A stretch of DNA of 24,331 nucleotides, taken from positions 1 through 24,331 of the forward strand of contig CAXNAA020000209.1 in the NCBI GenBank assembly GCA_964200075.2, given 5' to 3'. Under the pieces are notes generated by a model, which made no database searches, was not told where the DNA came from, and was given only the letters and a program-made list of their open reading frames with translations. Source of the DNA: Sphacelaria rigidula. Lineage: Eukaryota > Phaeophyceae > Sphacelariales. Of the stretch, positions 8,170 to 20,100 are shown piece by piece. How positions within the stretch are numbered: the first letter of the stretch is position 1; every line of letters begins with the position of its first letter. A program made the translations under genes and the position numbers.

Positions 8170-11100
8170 CTAAGGACCACATACCTGAGTGTCACTGAGC
8201 CGGAGGTACGGCACCTCCATGCGGTTGACCGACCCGAACACGTGATCATCAAGAGACTGCTGAACGGCGTTGCTGTGTGCTCTCATCGTCACCGTGGATG
8301 ATGACATCTTTTCGAGTCGGTGTTGGGGGAGGGGAGGGAGAGGACAAGCACGCACGACAAAAAACAAAGAGAGCCGGTGTAGCAAATGTGGGTAGAACAA
8401 AGAGAGCGGACCTCCGCAGTATAGACTGCGAGATAAGATGCCCCCCCAAAAACTGATCGGGGATCAAATACAAAACGCACCTCGCGTTCGCCTTCTGCCC
8501 CAAAAATATCTTGCGGAGACTTCATGCCTGTGGGATCGCCCATCTTCTCCCTGTGTTGGTAGAATTGACAGTAGAGCTCCTCCCTAAAACAATCACCATC
8601 AACGAGGACAGGTGTACAGGGCGGAGGCAGGCACGTTTAATCATGCTTGCGGCGCAAAACGTAAACCGAGCTGGATGGTCGCATTCGAGTGCAATATATC
8701 CGAGAGACGTTTATACACCGCACGAGAATATCGATATCGCCCAAAACAGAATATTGCTGCTCGACACATGTACGAGTAGCGTTCGAGTGCGAGACATACG
8801 GTGGAAGTACCAAGTAGGAGGGAGCCCATCGAAAAAGACTCATGAAGCACCTGCTAGCCTCCGAGGTAGCCTTGAGGGTGATGTCGCCGCCATCGTAGCG
8901 ACGGATAATCACGCCACGATCGACAGCCTCGACGCGCGATACCTCCTCCCACAACTTGGACACCTGCAGTACCCCCAGCGAACCAGGCCGACCACAGAAC
9001 AGGTTACCGTACGAACAAGAAAGTCGGATAAGGCTTCAAATTTCAGCGGGTATTCCCACGTATCATTCTAGAAATCCATGGCGCTCAAATCACTGGTACC
9101 GAATTAGAAGAGGGCGAATGTTCCGATGAGAACATAGAAAAAGTGCGCACTATTCTCCTTCTACTTTGATGTTGCACCCGCTTCGAGCTGACCAAAATAC
9201 ACCCAGTAGAGGTCCCCCAAGCACGACGTTTTTTTTACCGTTTCATGTATCTACCGATGCATGCCATCCCTGACTGGGACAGCACAGAAACTCCAGCCCC
9301 AAGAGGACAGCGCGTGGAGAACCGCAGATAGCGAGGGCACCAAACTCACCATCTGCATCGATTTGACCCCTTCCCTTCCGCTGGTGGCCTTGGCCCTCTT
9401 CAACGAATCGTTCTGACAACAACAACAAATAACAACAACGGAGGAGCGAGGGTGAAGCGCGTCGCGAGGGGAAACGGCTTCATCATCGCAAGCACACACA
9501 CCGGGGGATAGAGGGGCACGCACCAAGAACCGGGAGGGTGGCAAGCTGAAAAGCAATCACACTACCACGCGTCGAGACAACAAGGAATAAAGGAGGCGGG
9601 GAGGATTTTCAATACCCCGGATGAGGAGAAAGCGACAGTCATGAGTAACAACACATTTTGCGCTTGTAAGTCTCGAAGCCAAACGTGTGAACTCATGGAC
9701 CAGGTACGAGAAGGAATTGCTAAAAAATTCGTTTCGCGCGGGACACTGAAAACTTCAAGAGTGGAAACCAAACGAGATTGGATCGTCACTTCATGCAATG
9801 CACGCTTGAGCACTTCATTTACCGGGCGTCTAGAGCGTAAAAACCTTGGTATACCATACGTGAAAGCTTGGGAGTTAGCTCAATTTCATGCCAGTCACCT
9901 TGCACGTCATCGCCATTATTTGACGATCCTTCCCGCGAGGTGATTTTTTACTTTGACATCCATGTCCGTGCTTGGCACTATCCTGCACGCGCTTCGAATT
10001 TGTCAACTGCTGCACACGATATTGGAACAAGATCGGCACTCGAAACTCCACGTGACCTAACTTGGCCGGCTACAAGCCAAGGCAACCCCACCGGCCAAGA
10101 AAACATCCACACGAAGCATTCTGGACACGCTTACGACAAAGGCCAACAAAAGTGTAATAATTTGCCTCAGAGCATGACGCCGTCACGCCCATCAAGTATG
10201 GCACATTTACATCGCAGAAAAAAAATGTTTTCGGAAAAATCGCAACGGATGTGAGGGCGCGCAGCAAGAAGGGGCGTGCGCGCAACGAACTCACAACGCC
10301 ATATATTTCATAACATGATCGGGAACAAGTGGAACTCGATTTGAAGAGTAAATCTACATTTTTAGCCTTCCAATATTGACACCAATTTCCTAGATAAAGC
10401 CAAAACGAGCGAGACGCCGCAAAGCCTGCTAGGTGTCACCCACGTATACACTGTAGTAGAGTCACAAATAAAGCCACGACACTCCAGGAATGAGACGACT
10501 AACGCTTCGTCCAGTAATTACTTCTTTTCAGTGCAGTTGCCTTGTACCGTACGAACCAACCCTCAGCTTCGCCTTTTTCAGCATTGCACCCCGAGTACGC
10601 GTACCGCAGGTACGTGGAGTAGCGCAAAATTCGCCAAGCGACATTTTTACCCTCGGTCAATTTACTGTCTCTTTCAAGCAGTCAGACCTCAGGAATCGTG
10701 GGTTTGGGGATTAGAACCAGCGATGATTGATCGCACCCTTGCGGACACTCTAAATAATGAGGATCCCCTTCTCTTTTCATTATGCATGACTCACCAACTC
10801 TGCAACATAATTGTTTAGCATTCGCCTGCTCGCCTCCTCCACAAGCACAAACCGCACATGAGTTACGGAACATCAACCATTATGGTTCACCCACGAGTCC
10901 TCACTGGTGGTGCGCCCAGTCTTACTTTACCATTTGCGCGATGAAGCGAAAATGTTGACCGGCCTGCATGCTCCATCTTTCTCAAGAAAATGAAAGATTA
11001 ATCAATCCTGTCAAAATCATCACTTCATCTCAATTTTCGCCTCAGCAGTAACCTTCGCATCCCGCATACGTGAACCACCATCCCCTCTTTGCAAGGATGA

Positions 11101-14100
11101 TCATCGTCAAGGCACATACCTGACCCCTCTTCACGAGAATCACTCGGGTGTCGGCAAAGATGATGGTGAGGTCAGCGATCGACGTGTGCGATTCGTACTT
11201 CCCGCCTTTGCCGTCTCCTTTACCGTCCACGCCTTTTTCGACCAACGCCTGCAGAGTTTCGTTGATTTGTGTTTTAGGCGGCGTAGCTGTGATCGGCATG
11301 GAAGCACAATCGTGAGCGTGATTGTGTTATGTCATATCCACAGATTTAGCTGATACGTCGTGCAGCTCCGACTAAGTGACGAAGATACCAAATCACAAAC
11401 AAAAATTCCCGCCATTTCACACTTTCCGAAAAAAAAAAATGTATGTATATATATGGACTAACATGCAATATTCTGGTTTTTAGAAATGATGCTTCGTTTG
11501 TTGATTTTGGAACCCCTGGTCCTACGAGTACCTACACTTTGGTTGTTCGACGATTTCAGCAATGAACGAAGGACACCGTTACTGCTGCACTTCAATATTA
11601 CTGTGGGTATATACGCACGTGACACAGCCCCCACCGCAAGCGGCTAAAAGAGACGCCCCTTCCTCATCACTACGAAGTTGATCGACAGCGGATGAAGTCT
11701 GCTTGAACGAGTTTTTTTCTCGTGATGTATAGACTTACACGCACCAACCCACTAGTATTGTGACAGCACGTTTACGTTTATTCTGTAAACGAAGGTCTCC
11801 TCTGAAACGTTTTCTAGTCAGGTCACCGAAAACATGCGCCAACCGCTAATTTTACACAAGCATGTCCACGAATATGTATTGTACTCTCCCCACACCTATT
11901 TATACATAACAAACATGACGAACTACTGTTAACTTCACGTGCAAGTAACTCATGCCGCATCGTAACCTCACCGTGGCTCGCACTATCACTGTGATTGTTA
12001 GTGAAAAACTCCATATTTGCATTTTGGTATCATGCGTATCTTCAAATTGCCGATTTTCTTGACGGCGTTCGTCCCAAAGTACCGCACATCCAACCATGTG
12101 ACTGCCGCAGAGTTTATCTGTTTCATGACTAGAACCGATGGATTGCCATCCCTTTTTTTTCTTCATTTTCCATCCATGAATTAAAACCTGACACCGTCAT
12201 ACATGGACTATTTCACGGTGACACGTAGTATGTAAAGCCACCTACCTGAGCCTCAGCAGCCTCCATGGAGAAGGCGTCGAGGACCAACTGTCCCGTGTCA
12301 GCGTCCCTGCTTAACGCGCGCGGAGGTCTGAGCTGCTCCTGCTTCTGCGCGTCATCCGCCTCGTTGGAGATGCCCTACAACGATTGGACGGACACCGATA
12401 CAACAGAACAGCAGTATATTTCAGGGGGGTTCTAGTAGTGTTGTTCCCATGGTGCAACTGCTGACAAGATATTCAAAGCGTGTGACCACGGTTGGATCCC
12501 TGGGGGGGGTCAGTTGAAGTGCGACAATCAATCACCGATCAATCAATCAGCGAATGAGATATTTTAGATGTCCAATGAACCTTACACATGAACCAGAACA
12601 CAAAAGGGTCTCGACTCTTCCTCGCGGGACCGAGGCGGGAAAACGACCGATATCGCCTCCCGTGCTGCCCCGACTCGCTGTATAATTTGGGCAACATCGG
12701 TGTTTTCACAACTGACCGTAGAGCGCTTCACTTTTTGGGGGAAAGCGACCTCATGATCACAAATTCTTGCGCTAAAATTTAAGCATTGAATGTTATCACT
12801 GTGCGGACCGCATACCCCGAACTGCGGTTCAAGCAGGTTTGGAGACCTTAAAAACTCCTGCCCTCAGGCCAGATACTGAGACGTTTCTCACGCAGCAATC
12901 ATTCGAGATGCGTCGTAAGTTCCATGAAACTACATCAAGTCGATCAGGAACCGAGCATGTGTCAATAATCTCGACCAAGATAGCTGCTGAGGCCCGCTCC
13001 TTACAACAGACAAAAACAAAAAATCTGGAAAAATGCCTTCTTGGAGTTCCTACGTCGTTTTACGTCCTAAAAAGAGAGCTAGGTGTAGTTTGACACCTTG
13101 GAAAGACTTGCTCTACTAGTTGAGACGGTTCCAGGACATCCTTCCGTTCTCCGGTGGCCGCAGTTTTTATTCTGGCCCGAAGCGAATTTTTGTCCGGGAA
13201 CGGTCAAGTCCAGAGGAAAATGGCGACTTTTTCTAGATTTGACTGTTTTTGACCGCTCTTGGACGAAAAAAAATGTTTGGTCAAAATAGAAACTGCGGCA
13301 ACCGGATAACGGGAAGATATCTTGGAATTGCCTCAACTAGTGGAGCAAGTCATTCCGGGGTGTCAAACTCCGCCTAGCTCTTTTTTAGGACGTAAAACGA
13401 CGTAAAAGCTCCAAAAAGGCAATTTTCTAGATTTTTATTCTTGACTGTTATGAGGAGCGGCCTGATGTCGGGCGTCGAACTTTGCGTGCTGAGGACAAAA
13501 AATGTAGTATGAAAAATCAAACAAGAAATAAGCAAACAACGCGTTGCTACGCGGGAGCACCTGTTTGAAAACTGCACGTAAATGCAAGCCAGTATGGCCA
13601 CTCCTGTGCGAGCATCTGCCCCGAATTTCCAAACAGCACCTCAGCACACAAGTTTGAACGTGAAATTTTGATATGCGCAGCGGGATCTCGGGTACAAGGG
13701 AGGGGGGGGGGGGGGGGGGAAGAGTATCAACTGCCGAACGGCCAGAAGCCATGCAATAGTGAAATAAAAAACAACAGAGACGGACACAGTTCACTAACCT
13801 GCACAACTGAAACGGCAGCGTCAGAGACGCCCACGACCGGTTTCACTACAGCCCCCACGAGCCCCTTGCCTACGCCCTTGAAGAATCCTCCCACCCCTGC
13901 ACTCTTGGCGCCCTTGACCGGGGCAGTGAAGATGCCGCCGACACCGGAGGCAATCCCGCCCGTAATGTTCGAAGCTCCCTGCACGATGCATTGTGGGAAG
14001 GCCGACGCGATGAGGTTGAGAGGTGTGCTGTTGTCCTCGACGGGCGGGAACTTTTGCCCGTATGGTCGCTACGCAAATGTGAGCACTGCGCATACCGTTG

Positions 14101-17100
14101 ACAGCAAACAACTGACGGCAGCTGGCGCCGTATCCCAAATATCAAAGAGCACATACAGCTCAACTTTCATCATCACGGGAGCCAGTATACCCGCTAGTAT
14201 GGACTAGAACAGGGAAAATACCTGCACGAAGCCATGTCCAACGCCACCCTGCTTGGCCATGTTCTTGTTCTTTTCTCTCTCTCGCTTTGCCTTGTACTCG
14301 TCGTCGAAGGAGAGCATCGACACCGTGTCGCTCACGGCACCGCCGACGCCAGCGACAGAGCTGAACACTCCGTGCACCGTGCCTGGGAACCGAACGCAAG
14401 AGCACACGAAAAACATTTCATTTGTGGAAGTCATAAAACTCCCGGTGACGGTAGCAACCGTCGGAGGTGGCCGATGACTTTCCTCGGGTTATGTAGTCAA
14501 GGATTGACCGTAAGTCGTGGGGTTGAGGCAAAGTGGATCACTCGGGAAAGCTCGACGAGAGCCAGCGAGTTAGCCTGATGACGAAATCTGAGAGTCTTGG
14601 TCAAGAGTGATGCCCCAGGAATAGACAGCAGTTCGCTGGGATGATCCCTGTTACCTTGGGGTCCCAGATCCGGCTGTACAGATATGGGAGAGTTTCGGGG
14701 CTCCTGCAAAACTTGCCCCTGTAACAGCCGTTCAATAGGTTACACGTCATGAAAGGAAATCTCTCCGCACATGCCGAGATGGCGATCTCCACACATTCGA
14801 CACTAAGCAAATATCAAGACCAGCCAACGCGAACGACTGAAAAAAAAACGACAGTTCAGACTAAACACGAGATACCAAGCACCTACAAAGCGGAGGGGGA
14901 ATGGTACGCTCAAGTATTACAAGCTGGTTCAGATTGAATACCCAAAATTTATTCCCCGGCTAACGACGAACGCAATACCCAGCCAATATGCACAAATATG
15001 GTATCATACTGACCGCAATGAACAGACGAAAAGGGTGACATCGTCGGATTTTTTTTCAAGGCTATCGCGGTGGCGCTATGGACAAAAATATGTCTCGACC
15101 AATCAGCGCCTTTCAAGTTGTTCCGAAATTGGAAAACACGAATTCCAAGTCCAATTTCCACCGAATCTCCGCATGGTTCAAATCGCAGTAACCGTCATCA
15201 GCTTGGGAATCTAACGGGAGAAACAGATTCTAAAACGGTTCCAACTGGGTCGAATTTTGCCCCAAACCGTAATATTTCGGTGATGTGGAGCTTTGGCGTC
15301 GTCTAATTTCCACTCCTGATACGTACAAAAGACCCACGGAGCCTCGAGACGATTTCCCTTTTATCTGTTGGAGAGAAGCTCAGATCGTCCTCAAACTCGG
15401 CAGTTTCGTAGGTACTGATACTCCAAATGGAGAAATTATATTCTTGGCAAGATTTCAAAGGTTCTCCGTTCTCTACCGGCTTCCGGGGGTCCCAGCATGA
15501 AGACCCCAGGAAATCGGTACGGAATGCCCCAACACCAAAATTTCGATATTTGAGGGTCACGTGGTATCCCAAAGAACATGTGCACCAATTTTCGTTGCTC
15601 AACTCGAAAAACTGAATCGGCTGGGTCTTGTACCGTACAAACAACCCCCCTAAAGGGCGATTCTGTACTTTAATCAAGTAATCGCATGTTTTTTTATACT
15701 TCAGCGCATGTTTTGGCATTTCCTCACGCCGTTTTTTCGAGTCAGACCACGAAAATTTGCATACATGTTCTGAAGGGCACTTTCTGAAACTCGAAGACCG
15801 TTTTTTTTTTTTTTATTGCTGGTGGCTGTTTATCCAAGGTTGCGGTTAACCCACTTGACCGGGGGAGGGGTACAGATCCCGACTATCTCGACACCAAATA
15901 AGAAAAAGAAGGCCTTCGAGTTTTAGATAGTGTCCTTCAGAACATGTGTGCAAATTTTCGTGGTCTAACTCGAAAAAACGGCGTGAGGAAATCCCGGGGA
16001 ATGAATTTTGGGCGTTCAATCTGAACCAGCTCGTAAACTTCACATTTTTTCAGCACCTCTTCAGGTACAGCCCCGTAACATATAATACCCGATATGTGGC
16101 CATCTCCGTAGTCGAGAACGCAATATACCCAAAAATCAACAGGAACGCATCCGATATAACTGAAATTACCTATTTTTCCCCACAACCGTAAGTGAAACTT
16201 CAAGAGGACCTGGAAATGGCCAAAAATAGTTCATAGCTGCGTGAAAGTGTCATTTTGCTCGGCAACTCTGGGGCGAAGCCCACAGGTAGCTGCTTCTTCC
16301 GACTCTTTGCCGGAAACAATCCCCACCCCGCAAATATGAACACCGCGAAATTTCCATGTGCAACTTTCGACAAGACACTCGAGGACGTAGGGGAACAGGT
16401 GAGTCGTGTCTTTCCCGCGCACGTTAAGCTTTCTGCAAGTTGCAGTAACCGCTTTTCTGCCCTGTGTTTACTCTGCATGTTTCCTTGCCCTCGACTCCAA
16501 CGAAGCTTCTGTTGCTTTTTTGTTCCCCATTACAGATGCGACTGCCCCCGGAACATGATACGTCAGGTTCAGTGACACTTCCGATCTACCGACAACCTGC
16601 ACGGTGCCTTCACTTGCACATTTCGGGAGAGGTGACAGCATTGCCCTCTCTGCTCGTTCTGTGAAGTGCCAAGCACCTCCAACGACAGGTCATAAACACA
16701 CGCAATACTGCAAGCAGGGTGGGAGGCATGGCACGTGTGGGTTGCCTGCTGTGTGCACCAGCACGCGAAATCTCTCCAGTGCTCATGGCTGCGCCTCAAA
16801 CATCTAGCGCAGTTCTTACCCTTGACGAAGCTCTGAGCGCCGCGGCCAACTCCTTCGAAGAATTCTGCCGGTCCTTGGACTAGTCCTTGCGCCGGTGCGT
16901 ATACCAGCGCCTTGGCTCCCCCGCCGACGTTGCTGATCAGATCCGCGGGGCTTCCCAGAGCACGGATGGAGCCCACCAAAAACAGCACCTGGCATATTTA
17001 GAAGCGAAGTACAACTCCCGTTTAGTTCATCTTTGACGGAAATTTCGCAAGCTGCCAGCTAGCATTTTCATCTACCCGACAAAACGACAAACAAACCTGG

Positions 17101-20100
17101 AAATAGGAGGACAAAACACGAGCTGTCTGACGGTGTGTGTATTTGAGCAAGATATGCATACAGGTTACAACTTTGAGTTCACACCTGATGAACATTCAGA
17201 AACACTTGTTCATCTGGAAACATTAAAAGACAAGTAAATATCGCACGCGTCAGTAAACGCCCGGAGAAATAGCCACATCCCCTTGCGAATGAGGGCAGGA
17301 AGACAAGCACGGTGTTATAACCTGACGCTTGCAACTGTCGTCCCTCCGACCCTACCTTGGACTCTTTCACAGCTCGGCAGCAGTGGTAGTTATCCGGATA
17401 CATGGCACCCCGCAAGTCCCAAGAACACAATGAAGAGCCCCGGAAGGAGGGAGAGGTCAGCACACAAATGTTATACAGCATCTACAGAGGTAGCAGGTAT
17501 GCACCAAGGTACAGAGTGTGAAAAGGAACAACGATAACCTTCTGTGACGTAAACCGGTAAAGCGCGTTAGTATTTACTGTACCTGAGAGGTAGCGGCGAC
17601 GGTGTAGTGGCGGCTGATGTTCTTGGAGACGTCTTGAATGCTGCCGAAGGTATCTTCGACGAGGTATGACGCAAGATCCACGTTGCTCTTCACCAGGGTA
17701 GGAATCTTGTTGATGATGGGCATGGCGGCCGCATCGTACAGTTTCTGTTTGCATTGCATGGGTACAAGGAATTCAAAACAAGATAAATGGTGAAAATATC
17801 AAAACCACTTGCGAGTATTTGGCTCCATTTCGAGAGCTGGAGAACATTGATCGCATGCCAACGTCAACTGCACGCTGTTCGCATTCACCTCTTCAGTATA
17901 GCGGCCAAGATACTTCTGACTGACATCTTGAGGCAACCCGTACCGTGATTGGGAAGAGTGGCGGCGATGGGGAGGTTAAATGAAATCCGAAGGTGGTGAT
18001 ACTAATAAACATGGCCTAGAGAGGAGCATTGGACACGTGGACGAACCCAAGATACTCTCGTAGTGCATCGCGGGGGAAACGTTATACGACAAGGGTCAAC
18101 AAGACACGGAAAGCTAGCATGACTGCCGATGTTGGAAACAATCACTAGGTGCGAATCACAGGGGGGGAAAACATCTCTGCGAAGGGCAAACTACACACGG
18201 TGCTTCCAAAGGAGTGCTCACGGTAGCCATTGACCGTCACGCATAATCCACCCTCCCTCCAGACATTTGCATATACCAAGACCTAACTACTTTTCCCACG
18301 ATGCTCCCGAACGACGGCGAACTTTGGACAACATGTCACGTGTAAACCAGTGGGGGTAGACACTTTCTCTGCCAATGGCCAACTAAACACGGTGTTTCAA
18401 AACATGTCCTGATGTTCGGCAACGAGTGTCATGTGGCAGTCACTGGCGAGGCATGTAACCTGCCAACAGTAAACTGAGCACGGTTGGTGCCCGAATTGAA
18501 TGCTGATGGCGAGAAGGAACACTAACGTCAAGGAGACGGAGAATACATTCGTTAACAAGGGTTTACTGAACACCAAGATTCCAACCGGCGGCTGGTGGTG
18601 GCCAGCGGCCATCATACATAACCCGTTGGGAGGAAGTTACGTCTGCCAAGAGTTGGTGTACGCATCACACCATGGACAATATATTACATTGTTTAAAAAA
18701 GCACCACTTATAGTATGGAATCTTATGTCTGCTGAAATAGACACCATGGCCGATACTGTACACGCAACACGTTTTGACAACGTAATCTATTGTTCAGGGT
18801 GTGGGATGCATAGATGTACACAAATGAACACGGGGCGCAAATCGTGATCCGAACACGGCAAATATTCAGCCAATAGACCTTCCATAGATTGCTGAAGTGG
18901 ATGAGAGTGCGACAGTCACGACCGATCCCTCATTATCCTTGCCGCTGCTGCTGCTGCCGCCGCCGCTCTCAGTTTCAGTACGGTGCGCATGCGTGACTAC
19001 GTGCACTCCTGTCGCCACACCATGGTCTGTGACCCACACCCCAGTAAAAACGGCACACTCGATGCGTGCCACCCTGCCCCTCAACCTTGCACATCTACGT
19101 AGGCGATGTCTGGATAGATTCTCTCCACGAATGTTTTGGTAACAATCAAGCATGGTCTGTGTTCATGCCATTTACCGCCAAAGTGCTACACGGGTTAACG
19201 AGCAACATGGTTTGGACGATGATGGCAGTGCTCCTGAAAACCGAAACAATATTCACGGTCTGGAGTTCTCATGAATAACATCGTCTCAACGCGATGTTCA
19301 GGTACATACTTTCTTCTCCTTCCCGTGCTGAACTAATCACATCGGCATACAGGGCAAGTGACCAAGCCACCAGCGACCAAGCAAAACCCAACTGGAGTCT
19401 TGGTTGCACTTGCTCTCGAAAGCATGTCCAGTCACTGATGTCACTGCGCTTTATACCGTGCCAACACCAAGTCAAGAGCACTTCAATTCTTCCATGTTAA
19501 GGGATTATGGACTCATACATTTGAATCTTTCTTCGTTGCGACTCGATTCTACTGTCAGATGTCATTGCTTGAAGCCCGGGCTCCCATTGTTTGTTAATGC
19601 CCCCATCCCAACCTTTCAACACACCGACGAAAAAAATGTACCACACGCAGCAGCGGAGAAAACAAGGGGAATCGCGCTCACGCGAGGACTAGGTGACGCT
19701 GCAGCAATGGCAATATCCATCACTCCTACATAGCCTCTATTGCCACGGCTGGCACCAGCGTAGGCACAAGGCGCCAACAGCTACGGTACACAGGAAACAT
19801 GTAGACTTTGCAGCAGTCGCTAGAAGCTGATGCCGCTAAGTGCATGGATGCGGCTGGGACACTTCTCCGTAAAAATATGCGATTGTTGTTGACCCGTGAT
19901 TGCTTCCGACTCAGTGACACTCGCCGCGATAGCCCCCCCCCCCCCCCAAAACACGTGCCTGGTTTGGGGAGGCAAAATCTTCGCGTGAATCGAAATAGAG
20001 AGAGCCGAGAACAACGAGCAGCTGGGGATTCCCACGCTTGGGTTCGTTCTCGTCAATGTCGCCCATATGAGGCGCTTCATGGAGCCTGAACCCAAACATC

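Noticed and set aside
13668-14207. 179-codon plus-strand open frame
   Set aside because: It is antisense to the secure VPS13 exon 13799-13978. Its proline/threonine-rich peptide is the complement of the glycine-rich block.
18866-19153. Minus-strand frame with Gly/Ser run as a VPS13 linker exon
   Set aside because: The run is a trinucleotide patch, no acceptor gives the required phase, and the flanking exons already join properly.
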